From positions 744,001 through 808,000 of the forward strand of contig NZ_CP084626.1 of the NCBI RefSeq assembly GCF_022878925.1: a stretch of DNA of 64,000 nucleotides, read 5' to 3'. Positions 48,185 through 57,796 of the stretch are shown here, one piece after another. Numbering within the stretch: position 1 is the stretch's first letter; each line of letters begins with the position of its first letter. The position numbers were made by a program, and so were the translations under genes. The DNA comes from Caballeronia sp. TF1N1. GTDB taxonomy: Bacteria; Pseudomonadota; Gammaproteobacteria; Burkholderiales; Burkholderiaceae. The notes under the pieces are model-generated. The model did not search any database and was not told the DNA's origin. It saw nothing but the letters and a program-made list of their open reading frames with translations.

Positions 48185-49120
48185 GTGAAAATCGCGATTC
48201 TGGGTGCCGGTGCGCTCGGCTGCGCCATCGGTGCGGCGCTGACCGAAGGTGGCAACGAAGTGTGGTTGCTGAACCGCTCCGCCGCGCACGTGGACGCCAT
48301 GCGCCGCGACGGCCTGCTCGTCGACGACGCCACCGGCTCGCGTCGCGTCACCGTGCGCGCCACGACGCAAGCCGCCGAGGCCGGCGCGGCCGATCTCATC
48401 ATCGTGCTGGTCAAATCTTTTCATACCGATGCCGCCATGCGCGGCGCGCTCGAACTGATCGGTCCCGAAACGGTGGTGCTGTCGCTGCAGAACGGTCTCG
48501 GGCATGAAGACGTGCTGGCGGGAATCGTCGGACGCGAACGCGTGCTGGCCGGCAAGACATACGTCGGCGGGGTCATGCGTGGCGCGGGGCATATCGAGTC
48601 GGGCGTGGCCGGCAAGGCGACCATCGTGGGCGAACTCGACGGCCGCGTTACCGCGCGCGTTGCGGCCATCGCCGACACCTTCAACGCGTCCGGGCTCGCC
48701 ACGACGGTCAGCGACAACATCCTCGGGACGATGTGGGACAAGCTCCTCGTCAACGTCGCCACCGGCGCGCTCACGGGCATCACGGGCCTGACTTACGGCC
48801 AGTTCTATGAAGACGCGCATCTCAAGGCCACGTCTCTCGCGGCGGTTGCCGAAGCGATGGCCGTGGCGAAAGCGGCGGGCGTCGCGCTTTCCGTCACCGA
48901 TCCCGAACGGCCGTGGATTCTCGCGGGCGAAGGGCTCTCGCCCGCCTTCAAGACGTCGATGCTGCAAAGCCTGGAAAAAGGCTCCGCTACCGAGATCGAT
49001 TTCATCAACGGCGCGGTCGTGCGCTGGGGCGAGCGGCACGGCGTGCCGACTCCCGTCAACGCGACGCTCGTCGCCTGCATCAAGGGCATCGAGCGGGCCA
49101 TGACCGACCGAAAAGAATAA
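48185..49120 (+). CDS. Ketopantoate reductase-like (PanE/ApbA-family) dehydrogenase
   Basis: The 311-residue NADP-dependent oxidoreductase starts (GTG) MKIAILGAGALGCAIGAALT with a Rossmann GAGALG. The catalytic Lys is in MWDKLLVNVATG; E. coli PanE has a second Asn four positions after the first, which here is Gly. That change, and the position in a catabolic run, suggest a hydroxy- or keto-acid other than ketopantoate. GGGGGA precedes the GTG. It leads the run of six genes that ends at 52837. Confidence 0.85.
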   Translation: MKIAILGAGALGCAIGAALTEGGNEVWLLNRSAAHVDAMRRDGLLVDDATGSRRVTVRATTQAAEAGAADLIIVLVKSFHTDAAMRGALELIGPETVVLSLQNGLGHEDVLAGIVGRERVLAGKTYVGGVMRGAGHIESGVAGKATIVGELDGRVTARVAAIADTFNASGLATTVSDNILGTMWDKLLVNVATGALTGITGLTYGQFYEDAHLKATSLAAVAEAMAVAKAAGVALSVTDPERPWILAGEGLSPAFKTSMLQSLEKGSATEIDFINGAVVRWGERHGVPTPVNATLVACIKGIERAMTDRKE

Positions 49121-49132
49121 GGAGACAACCGC

Positions 49133-49525
49133 ATGAACGGCAGCAAGGCATATCTGGAACACGTCGCCATCTGGGTGAAGGACATCCACTGGCACATCCG
49201 TTTTTTCGAGGACGTGCTCGGCATGACCATGCGCGAAGTCGACGGCACGATCGACAAACCGCGCCAGTACTGGACGCTCGGCGGACTGCAGTTCATCCAC
49301 AAGCCGGACCATGACGCGCCCGAAGGCCGGCTCGGCCATCTGGGCGTGATGTGCGAGGACCTGGAAGCGGCGCTTCGAGCCGCGCAGCGCCACGAAGTCA
49401 CTGAAATGCCGCAGGGACGCAACTGGATTCGCCTGCCGGACGGCCTTGCCGTCGAGCTGATTCAGGCCAAGCCCGCGTCGTGCGTGGCACGGGCGCTTTC
49501 CATCGATCCGCGTTCGGAGGCATGA
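49133..49525 (+). CDS. VOC-family (glyoxalase-like) protein
   Basis: The 130-residue protein carries vicinal-oxygen-chelate metal ligands in LEHVAIWVKD (His), GHLGVMCEDLE (His) and LPDGLAVELIQ (Glu). Such single-domain proteins dimerise and catalyse isomerisation, epimerisation or ring-cleavage chemistry. AAGGAG precedes the ATG. A CoA-thioester epimerase role would fit the neighbours but is inference. Confidence 0.82.
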   Translation: MNGSKAYLEHVAIWVKDIHWHIRFFEDVLGMTMREVDGTIDKPRQYWTLGGLQFIHKPDHDAPEGRLGHLGVMCEDLEAALRAAQRHEVTEMPQGRNWIRLPDGLAVELIQAKPASCVARALSIDPRSEA

Positions 49526-49526
49526 G

Positions 49527-49985
49527 ATGACGATTGTCGATAAATACTGGGACGACGCCCGCGAAGGCGACGAGTGCACGAGCCCGACCTACACGGTCAC
49601 GAAAGCGCGCATCCTCGCTTACGCCGACCTCACGGGCGACCACACGCCGGTCCACGTCGATGAGGACTGCGCCAACGCGAGCCACTTCGGTTCGATCGTC
49701 GCGCATGGACTCTTCGGCTTGTCCATCGCGGACGGCCTCAAGACGCAGAGCGACTACCGCTTCCTGCCGGGCATGTCGCTTGGCTGGACGTGGGACTTCA
49801 ACCTGCCGATCAAGGTCGACGACGTGCTGCACGTGAGGTTTCGCATCGGCTCGATGCGTGCCAGCAAGAGCCGTCCGGACTGGGGCATCGTCATCTTGCC
49901 GTCGGAGTTGATCAATCAGCACGGGCAGGTCGTCCAGCATGGCGAGCATCGTCTGATGGTGCCGCGCCGACCGGGAGCAAAGTAA
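49527..49985 (+). CDS. MaoC-like hydratase
   Basis: The 152-residue hot-dog-fold protein carries the (R)-specific enoyl-CoA hydratase motif in YADLTGDHTPVHVDEDCANAS (Asp and His catalytic; the usual Asn is His here) and SIVAHGLFGLSIADGL. It probably hydrates an unsaturated CoA ester, or dehydrates a hydroxyacyl-CoA. Its stop overlaps the CoA-transferase start by one base. Confidence 0.85.
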   Translation: MTIVDKYWDDAREGDECTSPTYTVTKARILAYADLTGDHTPVHVDEDCANASHFGSIVAHGLFGLSIADGLKTQSDYRFLPGMSLGWTWDFNLPIKVDDVLHVRFRIGSMRASKSRPDWGIVILPSELINQHGQVVQHGEHRLMVPRRPGAK

Positions 49986-51208
49986 TGCAGGCACGTCCTC
50001 TGGAAGGCATGCGCGTCGTCGATTACAGCCACTTTCTTGCCGGTCCCTATGTCGGACGCTGTCTCGCGGCGCTCGGCGCGGAAGTCATCAAGGTCGAACG
50101 TCCGGTCAGCGGCGATGCGGGCCGTCAGCATGCAACCGTGCTCGACGACGAACAAAGCGCCTACTTCCTGCAACTCAACATGGGCAAGCGCGGCGTCAGC
50201 GTCAACATGCGCGATGCGCGCGGTAAGGAATTCATGCAGCGCCTGTGCGACTCGGCGGACGTGTTCGTCGAGAACTACCGGCCGGGCGCGCTCAAGAAGC
50301 TCGGCCTCGGTTACGAAGAGCTGTCCGCGCGCAATCCGGGTCTCGTCTATTGCTCGATCTCGGCTTACGGCCACACGGGACCGGACGCGCATCGCGCGGG
50401 CTTCGGGCTGATCGCGGAAGCGAAGAGCGGCATCATGCAGATGATCGGCAATCCCGGCGAGCCGCCGCCCCTGATGCGTATCTCGCTCGGCGACATGTAC
50501 ACCGGCATTCACGCGGTCGCGGCGATCAATGCGGCGCTGCTCGGCCGCGTGAAGAGCGGGCGCGGGCAGCATATCGACATGGCGCTCTACGACACGCTCG
50601 TGTCGATGCACGAATACGCGGTCCAGTGCTACACGATGCAAGGCGTCGTGCCCGAGCAAACCGGCCATGACATGCCGACATCGACGCTCTATGGCGTGTT
50701 TCGCGCCGCCGACGGCGACCTCGTGATCGCGGCGCAAGTGGACGATGCATGGAAGCGCTTCGCCGCGCTGCTCGAAGCGCACGGCGCACCGGCGGGCTTC
50801 GGCGCCGACGCGCGCTTTCACACGCTCAACGGGCGCAATGCGAATCGGCTCGACATTCTCGCGGTGGTCAAGCCCTGGGTCGCATCGCGGCCCGTTGCCG
50901 ACGTGCTTGCGTTGCTCGACAGCATCGACGTGCCGTGCGCGAAGGTGCAGCGGATCGACGAAGTGCTTGCGGACCCGCAGATCATCGCGCGTGGCATGGT
51001 GATCGAGCAGGAGCATCCGCGCTTCGGCACGCTGCGTCTGCCGAACCTGCCGTTCCGGTTCTCCGATTGCGATACGACCATTCGCGAAGTCGGGCCGGAC
51101 CTCGGTCAGCACAACGCGGAAGTCGCGCAGTCGCTGGGGTTCGACGCGGCGCAGATCGACGCCATGCAGACCGACGGCGTGCTGTATTCGAAAGCGAGGC
51201 CGCGATGA
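49985..51208 (+). CDS. Class III CoA-transferase (CaiB/BaiF family)
   Basis: The 407-residue enzyme activates a carboxylic acid by transferring CoA from a donor. The N-terminus MRVVDYSHFLAGPYVGRCLA and LGAEVIKVERP bind CoA; the catalytic Asp lies in SLGDMYTGIHA near residue 170. GRGQHIDMALYDT is the usual follow-up motif. The ATG overlaps the maoC stop and its own stop overlaps the next ATG: strict translational coupling. It is the likely entry step of CoA-dependent catabolism here. Confidence 0.93.
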   Translation: MQARPLEGMRVVDYSHFLAGPYVGRCLAALGAEVIKVERPVSGDAGRQHATVLDDEQSAYFLQLNMGKRGVSVNMRDARGKEFMQRLCDSADVFVENYRPGALKKLGLGYEELSARNPGLVYCSISAYGHTGPDAHRAGFGLIAEAKSGIMQMIGNPGEPPPLMRISLGDMYTGIHAVAAINAALLGRVKSGRGQHIDMALYDTLVSMHEYAVQCYTMQGVVPEQTGHDMPTSTLYGVFRAADGDLVIAAQVDDAWKRFAALLEAHGAPAGFGADARFHTLNGRNANRLDILAVVKPWVASRPVADVLALLDSIDVPCAKVQRIDEVLADPQIIARGMVIEQEHPRFGTLRLPNLPFRFSDCDTTIREVGPDLGQHNAEVAQSLGFDAAQIDAMQTDGVLYSKARPR

Positions 51209-52038
51209 GCGATCGGTACGCGGTGATCGGCAACCCGATCGGCCACACGAAATCTCCTTTGATCCACGGCCTGTTCGCGGAAGAAACGCGGCAGGACATG
51301 CGCTATACGGCAATCGAAGGACCGCTCGAACCGCACGACGCCTTTGCCGATACGGTGCGCGCGTTCATCGCGGACGGTGGCAAGGGCATGAACGTGACCG
51401 CGCCGTTCAAGCTCAAGGCATTCGCCATGGCCGATGAACGCAGCGAGCGCGCAACCCTTGCGGGCGCTGCCAACGCGATGAGCTTCGAAGACGGCAAGGT
51501 CGTCGCCGAGAACTTCGATGGCGTCGGCCTGGTGCGCGACATCGAGATGAATCTCGGTTTGCCGATGGCCGGCAAACGCGTGCTTCTGCTCGGCGCGGGC
51601 GGCGCGGTGCGCGGGGCGCTGCTGCCGTTTCTCGATGCGCGGCCCGCCGAAGTCGTCATTGCGAACCGAACCGTGCCGAAAGCCGAAGCGCTGGTGCGCG
51701 AAGTCGGCGCGCAAGCGTCGTTGACGGCCTGCGGATACGACGCGCTCGAAGCCATGGGCGGCTTCGATCTCGTGGTCAACGCGACCTCCGCGAGTCTCAC
51801 GGGTGACTTGCCGCCCGTGCCACCAAGCGTGTTCGATCCCGACGGCGCTGCCTACGGACTCGTCTACGGCAAACGGTTGACCCCGTTCCTTCGGCTCGCG
51901 CGCAATGCCGGCGTAAGGGAAGTAGCCGATGGCGTCGGCATGCTGGTGGAACAGGCAGCGGAAGCCTTCGAATGGTGGCGCGGCGTGCGTCCGCGGACGC
52001 GCGCGGTAATCGATCGGCTCACCGTTCCGCTCGACTGA
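51205..52038 (+). CDS. AroE-family (shikimate/quinate-type) dehydrogenase
   Basis: The 277-residue protein follows the AroE layout: GNPIGHTKSPLIH (substrate loop), NVTAPFK with the catalytic Lys, ENFDGVG with the catalytic Asp, GAGGAVRG nucleotide binding. Two substrate-contact positions differ from housekeeping AroE: HSKSP is HTKSP and NTDG is NFDG. This and the location indicate a catabolic dehydrogenase for a hydroaromatic or alicyclic hydroxy acid rather than shikimate synthesis; the real substrate is unknown. Confidence 0.86.
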   Translation: MSDRYAVIGNPIGHTKSPLIHGLFAEETRQDMRYTAIEGPLEPHDAFADTVRAFIADGGKGMNVTAPFKLKAFAMADERSERATLAGAANAMSFEDGKVVAENFDGVGLVRDIEMNLGLPMAGKRVLLLGAGGAVRGALLPFLDARPAEVVIANRTVPKAEALVREVGAQASLTACGYDALEAMGGFDLVVNATSASLTGDLPPVPPSVFDPDGAAYGLVYGKRLTPFLRLARNAGVREVADGVGMLVEQAAEAFEWWRGVRPRTRAVIDRLTVPLD

Positions 52039-52048
52039 CGAGGCATCC

Positions 52049-52837
52049 ATGACACCCGAAACGGTTCGATTCTGCCGCTACGAAGTCGAAGGCCCGCTCC
52101 TCACCTTGACGATCGATCGTCCCGAGGTGCTCAACGCGCTGCATCCGCAGGCGCATCGGGAACTGGCCGAAGCGTTCGATCGATACGCCGCCGATGCTTC
52201 ATTGCGCGTCGCCATCGTGACCGGTGCGGGCGAGCGCGCATTCTGCGTCGGCACCGACCTCAAGGCGCTGGCGGCGAGCGGCGACCATACGAAGCCCGCG
52301 ACGGGTTTCGCGGGCATCACGCATCGCTTCGATCTTTACAAGCCATTGATCGCGGCGGTGAACGGCCTGTGTCTCGGCGGCGGCATGGAGATTCTCGCGG
52401 CATGCGACCTGGGTGTCGCCGCCGATCACGCGCAATTCGGTTTGCCCGAGCCGCGCGTGGGACTGGCCGCGCTGGGCGGCGGTCTCTTGCAGCGCTTGCC
52501 AAGGCAGATCGGCATGAAGGACGCAATGGGCCTCGTGTTGACCGGCAATCGCATCTCGGCGGATGAGGCGCGCCGCATCGGTCTGCTCAATGAAGTCGTG
52601 CCGGCGGCTGAACTGATGAAGCGCGCGCGCGCCCTGGCAGAAGACATTCTCGCGTGTGCGCCGCTGGCTGTTCAGGCATCCAAGCAAGTGATGCTGCAAA
52701 GCCTAGCGCAAGCGAATCTCGCCGCGACCCTGCACGAAGACTATCCGCTCGCGCGGCGCATGCTCGATAGCGACGACGCCCGCGAAGGACCGAAGGCGTT
52801 TGCCGAGAAGCGCAAGCCGAACTGGACCGGACAGTGA
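52049..52837 (+). CDS. Enoyl-CoA hydratase/isomerase family protein
   Basis: The 262-residue crotonase-fold enzyme has the oxyanion segment ERAFCVGTDLKAL, the CoA-binding NGLCLGGGMEILAACDLGVA and FGLPEPRVGLAALGGG. Both catalytic Glu positions of classical hydratases (GGME and LPEP) are present, so hydration of an enoyl-CoA is plausible. It ends the first run; the next gene is on the other strand. Confidence 0.92.
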   Translation: MTPETVRFCRYEVEGPLLTLTIDRPEVLNALHPQAHRELAEAFDRYAADASLRVAIVTGAGERAFCVGTDLKALAASGDHTKPATGFAGITHRFDLYKPLIAAVNGLCLGGGMEILAACDLGVAADHAQFGLPEPRVGLAALGGGLLQRLPRQIGMKDAMGLVLTGNRISADEARRIGLLNEVVPAAELMKRARALAEDILACAPLAVQASKQVMLQSLAQANLAATLHEDYPLARRMLDSDDAREGPKAFAEKRKPNWTGQ

Positions 52838-52848
52838 AGCGCCGCGTT

Positions 52849-53499
52849 CTAAGCGGTGCTTGCGTAGGAAAACCGGAAGAGCGCGCGGTCGCAATCCACC
52901 GCCGATACTCCGAGCGCGTCTTGCATGGCCGCCGCGCCGCGTTCCAGCGCATTGCGCGTCAATGCGCCCGCGAAAAGCAGATGACCGAAGCCGCCCGTAT
53001 CCTCCGTTCCACGCATGCGCTTTTCCTCGGTCTGCCGGCCGCTGAGCGCGTCGTGGACGCGGCCGAGCCGCACGCGCGTGAGCGCATGTGCGTCGCGAAG
53101 CTCGCGAATGGTGTCGCCGATATCGACGCCTTGCTCGAGATCGAAGCGCATGCACCATTGAAAAGGCGCCAGGCCGCCGCCCACATCCACGAGCGTCTCG
53201 CACAACGCGCGCTGAACATTCCGGTAATGCGGCATCAGCTTGCGGGTCCACTCGGTCGGTGCGTCGAGTCTCGCGAGATAGGCCGGCGATTCGAGATCGC
53301 GCGCGGAATCGACGTCGATCACGCACAGATAGCGCGGCCCGTCGCCACTGATACGTTCCCATCGCTCCGCATGCTGGAAGCCGGGCAGGGCGAGCCGTTC
53401 TGGCAGATGCTCGAACGAATGCCAGCGCAGATATTCATCGACCGTGTCCGCGTCCACGTCGTGGCGGATAACGACCATGGCCTGCGTGCGCGTCGTCAT
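52849..53499 (-). CDS. DUF4286/EthD-like dimeric barrel protein (1)
   Basis: The 216-residue product has a ferredoxin-like N-half: WHSFEHLPERLALPGFQHAE, then PRYLCVIDVDSARDLESPAY and MPHYRNVQRALCE. The second half looks like a repeated domain (VDCDRALFRFSYA at the end). GGGGAACG precedes ATG 53499. It shares the EH-P and PHYR motifs with the gene at 57793, and both lie by the ABC operon. EthD-like barrels often accompany oxygenases or lyases; no catalytic role is assigned. Confidence 0.65.
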   Translation of the reverse strand: MTTRTQAMVVIRHDVDADTVDEYLRWHSFEHLPERLALPGFQHAERWERISGDGPRYLCVIDVDSARDLESPAYLARLDAPTEWTRKLMPHYRNVQRALCETLVDVGGGLAPFQWCMRFDLEQGVDIGDTIRELRDAHALTRVRLGRVHDALSGRQTEEKRMRGTEDTGGFGHLLFAGALTRNALERGAAAMQDALGVSAVDCDRALFRFSYASTA

Positions 53500-53664
53500 G
53501 AGCGTTCCCCGTGGAAGAAGTCGTCGAAACACGAGCATGCGCGCGTCATTGCCGTAATGCAATTACCGATTGAAATACCTTTCCAAAATCGATACGCTTT
53601 CTAAGAACATAGACGGCCGCGATTAGACGGCTGCATCGAGCGAACTGGCATCGGAGAGAGACAC

Positions 53665-54930
53665 ATGGCTTTCATCAGATACGCCGCAATCGGCTGCAGC
53701 GGCATGGGACGACGACATCTGCACGGTCTCGCGCAACTGAAGCGCAGCGGACTTGCGAACATCGAGCTTGCGGCCGTCTGCGATCTCAACGCCGAGAGCG
53801 CGCGCAGCATGGCCGACGAAGCCGCCGCGCTCTTCGGCGTGCGGCCCGCCGTGTACGCGGACATTGGCGAAATGGCGCGCGAGAATCCGGAGATCGTTGC
53901 CGCCGATATCGCCACGGACGCCGGCTCGCACATGAGCGTCGCGTTGCAGTGCTTCGCGGCCGGCCTTCACGTGCTGTGCGAAAAGCCGCTCGGCATCACG
54001 GTGTCAGAGTGCCGCAGGATCGTGAATGCGGCGAGGGATGCCGGGCGCGTGCTCTCGGTCGCGGAAAATTTCCGGCGCGATCCGATCAACCGGCTCGTGA
54101 AGGCGCTGCTCGACGATGGCGCCATCGGCACGCCGCGCCTGATGCTGGAAACGAGTATCGGCGGGCGCGATGTGATGGTGCAGACGCCGTGGCGGCATCA
54201 AAAGCCATCGGGCATGGTGGTACTCGATTCGGGCGTGCACAACGCGGACATCATCCGCTTCTACATGGGCGGCGTGGCGAGCGTCTACGGTGAAAGCCGG
54301 CTGCACGAGAAGACGCGCCGCGTGGCCGCGCGCGCAGGCGGTTCGGCATCCGAGACGGACAAGTGGTGGCGCGCGCCGGGCGGCATGCCAACGGAATTCG
54401 AAGCGAGCGGCGACGACGCCACGTATTCGCAACTGCGCTTTACTTCGGGCGCCATCGGCCAGTGGGTGAACGATCGCGCGGGACATGGCGAGCATCGCGA
54501 GAGCCGCGTCATTCACGGCTCGAAAGGCTCCATCGTGGCGCCGGGCGACCGCAATGGCCGTCCTGTCACGCTTCATCTCGACGATGGCTCCGTCATCGCC
54601 GATGCGCGCATTCTCGAGCACGCGCCGAGCTATCGCCTGGGGCCGGTTGCTGCCGCGCTTTTCGGCGATGCGCGTCCGTGGACCTATTCGTTTGCCTTCG
54701 ACGAAGTGGACCAGCGCATTCTCGCGCTTCAGCTTCACGAACTCGCCGATTGTGTGATGCACGGCAAAGCGCCCGAAGTGACCGGCGAGGAAGCGCTTGC
54801 CGATGTCGCGCTCGCGTATGCGCCGATCGAATCGGGCAGGCTCGGCCGCAGCGTGAGCCTCGCCGAAGTGATCGATGGCGAGGCCGCACCCTATCAGGCG
54901 GAAATCGACGAGATGCGCCGCCGGTCCTGA
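53665..54930 (+). CDS. Gfo/Idh/MocA-family oxidoreductase
   Basis: The 421-residue NAD(P)-dependent dehydrogenase has the Rossmann start IGCSGMGRRHLHG and the diagnostic LCEKPLG near residue 105. HNADIIRFYMGG in the C-terminal domain holds the substrate Asp/His pair. Members oxidise sugars, inositols and cyclic polyols, agreeing with a cyclic substrate. It is followed after 23 bases by the permease gene. Confidence 0.92.
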   Translation: MAFIRYAAIGCSGMGRRHLHGLAQLKRSGLANIELAAVCDLNAESARSMADEAAALFGVRPAVYADIGEMARENPEIVAADIATDAGSHMSVALQCFAAGLHVLCEKPLGITVSECRRIVNAARDAGRVLSVAENFRRDPINRLVKALLDDGAIGTPRLMLETSIGGRDVMVQTPWRHQKPSGMVVLDSGVHNADIIRFYMGGVASVYGESRLHEKTRRVAARAGGSASETDKWWRAPGGMPTEFEASGDDATYSQLRFTSGAIGQWVNDRAGHGEHRESRVIHGSKGSIVAPGDRNGRPVTLHLDDGSVIADARILEHAPSYRLGPVAAALFGDARPWTYSFAFDEVDQRILALQLHELADCVMHGKAPEVTGEEALADVALAYAPIESGRLGRSVSLAEVIDGEAAPYQAEIDEMRRRS

Positions 54931-54953
54931 CACGTCGACTTCGGGAGCGAAGT

Positions 54954-56684
54954 TTGAATCCACATCACGTACAGCCGCTTGCCGCCGACCGCGCGCCCGC
55001 AGCGCGCGCGGGCGTCTCCACGCGCCGTCTGAACCAGATCGGCATGTTCGCGCTGCTCATCGCGGCGCTCGCCGTGCTGATCGTCCTGCCGCTCGGCGCG
55101 TTGATCCTGCGCGGCTTCGTGCGTATCGACAATGGTCATGCCAGCGCATCGCTTGCCGCTTTCGGCAAGGTATTCGGCGATATGAGCTACTGGATCGCGA
55201 TGGGCAACACGCTCGTCATCGCGCTCGGTTCCATGCTGCTCGCGACCGCGCTCGGCGTCATGCTCGCGTGGTGTCTCGTGCGCACCAACGTGCCGTGGCG
55301 CGGCTTTCTCGAACGCGCCGCCGCCATGCCGATCTTCATTCCGCCGTTCATCGGCGCGTTTGCGTGGATTCTGTTCGGCGCGCCGCGCATCGGCATCTTC
55401 AACGTGGCGGCGAAGTGGATGAGCATCGGCCAGCCGTTCAACGTGTACTCGTATCTCGGCATCGTCTGGGTGATGGGCATCTACATCGCGCCTTACGTGA
55501 TGATGATCGTCGCCGGCGCGCTGCGGAACATGGACCCGAGTCTCGAGGAAGCCGGGCAAGTGGCCGGCCTCAGCCGCTTTCGCACGATGCGCGTCATCAC
55601 GCTGCCGGTGGTCGGTCCGTCCATTCTGTCGGGCGCGGTGCTCGCGTTCGTCATCAGTCTCGGGCTCTTTGGCACGCCTGTGCTGCTTGGCATGGCGAAG
55701 GAGATTTATCTCGTCACCACGCGCATCTACCTCGAATTGCAGCAGTTTCCGCCCGATGCGGGCATCGTTGCCGTGCTGGCGATCTATCTCATGGTGCTTT
55801 CGGTCGCGGCCAATCTCGTGCAGCAATGGATGCTGCGCGGCCGTTCCTTCGTCACCGTCACCGGCAAGGGATTCAGGCCGCGCCTGATGAAGCTCGGCGC
55901 GAGCCGTCATGCGATCGCCGCCGCGATCTGGTGCTATCTCGCGCTCACGGTCTTCGCGCCGATTGCGATCATCGCGGCGGCGGCGTTTTCGACCTACGCG
56001 TGGTCGGGACACTTCACCTGGAACAACCTGCGCTTTCTCTGGACCACGGTGGACGTGCGCACGACCTTCGTCAACAGCCTTCTCATCACGATCATCGCGG
56101 CGAGCGCGACGACGGTTCTGGGCGTCGCGGTGTCGTGGTTCACGACGCGCTCGAAGATGCGCGGCCGTCAATGGATCGAAGCCATCGTCCTTTTGCCGAT
56201 GTCGGTGCCGAGTCTCGCCTTCGCGCTCGGCGTGTTCTTCTTCTGGGTCGCCATGCCGAAGTGGGTCGGCGTGTACGGCACGGTGTGGATCATCATCATC
56301 GCGCTGGTGGGGCGCTACATCAGCTACTCGGTGCGCGCCATTTCCAGCAGTCTCGTGCAGATTCATCCCGAACTCGAAGAGAGCGCGCGCATCTCGGGTT
56401 ACGGCTGGACGCGCGCGCTGTCACGCATCACGTTGCCGCTCATCATGCCGAGCGTGATTTCGAGCTGGGTGATGATCTACAGCATCTTCGTGTCCGAGCT
56501 TTCCATCGTGCTGCCGCTTTATACCGCCGAGACGCGCACGCTTTCCATCCTCAGTTTCGATACCTGGTCGATCGGCCAGTTCTCGCAAGTGGCCGCGCTT
56601 TCGCTGCTGCAACTGATGATGGGCGTGGGTGTCATGGCGGCGGTCGCCGTCATCACGCGCCGCCGCGAGAGTTCGATTGTCTGA
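54954..56684 (+). CDS. ABC importer permease, two fused domains (iron/thiamine type)
   Basis: The 576-residue protein has 12 helices in two halves. Each half has an EAA loop: EEAGQVAGLSRFRTMRVITL (near 190) and EESARISGYGWTRALSRITL (near 465). This duplicated architecture is that of FbpB/ThiP/AfuB. I use TTG 54954 after a GGGAG site; the next in-frame ATG is 30 codons later, at the first helix. It forms an importer with the two following components. Confidence 0.93.
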   Translation: MNPHHVQPLAADRAPAARAGVSTRRLNQIGMFALLIAALAVLIVLPLGALILRGFVRIDNGHASASLAAFGKVFGDMSYWIAMGNTLVIALGSMLLATALGVMLAWCLVRTNVPWRGFLERAAAMPIFIPPFIGAFAWILFGAPRIGIFNVAAKWMSIGQPFNVYSYLGIVWVMGIYIAPYVMMIVAGALRNMDPSLEEAGQVAGLSRFRTMRVITLPVVGPSILSGAVLAFVISLGLFGTPVLLGMAKEIYLVTTRIYLELQQFPPDAGIVAVLAIYLMVLSVAANLVQQWMLRGRSFVTVTGKGFRPRLMKLGASRHAIAAAIWCYLALTVFAPIAIIAAAAFSTYAWSGHFTWNNLRFLWTTVDVRTTFVNSLLITIIAASATTVLGVAVSWFTTRSKMRGRQWIEAIVLLPMSVPSLAFALGVFFFWVAMPKWVGVYGTVWIIIIALVGRYISYSVRAISSSLVQIHPELEESARISGYGWTRALSRITLPLIMPSVISSWVMIYSIFVSELSIVLPLYTAETRTLSILSFDTWSIGQFSQVAALSLLQLMMGVGVMAAVAVITRRRESSIV

Positions 56685-56722
56685 CGCGCGCCATACGATC
56701 ACCCGATACGAGAGTCCACGCC

Positions 56723-57796
56723 ATGACCGTTGCCATTCAGTCCCTCACCAAGCGCTTCGGCGGCGTGCACGCCATCGACGATCTCACGGTGCAGTTCCGC
56801 CCGAACGCCATCACGGTGCTGCTGGGCGCGAGCGGCTGCGGCAAGACCACGACCTTGCGCTGCATCGCCGGGCTGGAGCAGCCGACGAGCGGCGAGATCG
56901 AGATCGACGGGCGCACCGTGTATTCATCGACGCGCAACATCGACCTGCCGCCCGAGAAACGCGAACTCGGCATGGTGTTTCAGTCGTATGCCATCTGGCC
57001 GCATTTGAGCGTGATGGAAAACGTCGCGCTGCCGCTGCGGGCGCGCGGCACGGCGCACGCGGCCATCGACACGCGCGTGCGCGACACGCTCGCTTCGGTG
57101 GGGCTCGGTCAGCAAGTGGATCGCAGCGCGATGCAACTCTCGGGCGGCCAGCAGCAGCGCGTATCGATTGCGCGCTGTCTCGTGGCCGATCCGCGTCTCA
57201 TCCTGATGGACGAGCCGCTCAGCAATCTCGACGCGAAACTGCGCGTGGAGATGCGTCACGAGATTCGCAATCTGCAGCGGCGCATCGGCGCGACCATCTT
57301 GTTCGTCACGCACGATCAGGAAGAAGCCATGTCGCTCGCCGATGAAATCTTTCTCTTCGATCGCGGACGTATCGTGCAGCGCGGCGCGCCCGAGGAACTG
57401 TATTTCCGGCCGGCGGTGCGCTATGTCGCGGAGTTTCTCGGCAAGGCCAATCTCTTTCCGGTTGCGCTGCGTTCGCACGCGGGCGAAACGGAAGTCGTGG
57501 CGCAATCCGGGCAGATCGTCGTGAAGGGCGATGTGACGGGCGCCGCCAACGGCAACGAAGCGCTCTGCATGGTGCGGCCCGAAGCGTGGCGCGTGCAGGC
57601 GCGCTCGCACGCGGGCGTGCCGGGCCGCGTGCGTGAAAGTTCGTTCGTCGGCGACCGGCGCGAGTTGCGCGTGGAAACGCCGCTCGGCGATCAGACCGTG
57701 GTGACGCCCGGCTTCGAACGCTACGCCAACGGCGATGAAATCACCCTGAGCGTCGCGCCCCAGCATTTGCACCTGATGAGAGGAGAGCTTCAATGA
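56723..57796 (+). CDS. ABC importer ATPase
   Basis: The 357-residue ATPase has Walker [10 protein letters not shown] (about residues 34-42), the signature LSGGQQQR, Walker [14 protein letters not shown], the H-loop VTHDQEEA and a C-terminal TOBE region (about 270-357). It is of the FbpC/PotA type. It overlaps the next gene's ATG by four bases. Confidence 0.95.
   Translation: MTVAIQSLTKRFGGVHAIDDLTVQFRPNAITVLLGASGCGKTTTLRCIAGLEQPTSGEIEIDGRTVYSSTRNIDLPPEKRELGMVFQSYAIWPHLSVMENVALPLRARGTAHAAIDTRVRDTLASVGLGQQVDRSAMQLSGGQQQRVSIARCLVADPRLILMDEPLSNLDAKLRVEMRHEIRNLQRRIGATILFVTHDQEEAMSLADEIFLFDRGRIVQRGAPEELYFRPAVRYVAEFLGKANLFPVALRSHAGETEVVAQSGQIVVKGDVTGAANGNEALCMVRPEAWRVQARSHAGVPGRVRESSFVGDRRELRVETPLGDQTVVTPGFERYANGDEITLSVAPQHLHLMRGELQ

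Noticed and set aside
54875..57796. A 973-codon frame reading through the permease and ATPase region
   Set aside because: Only its last 357 codons (from 56723) have family similarity; the rest is a shifted reading of the permease gene and is Arg/His-rich.
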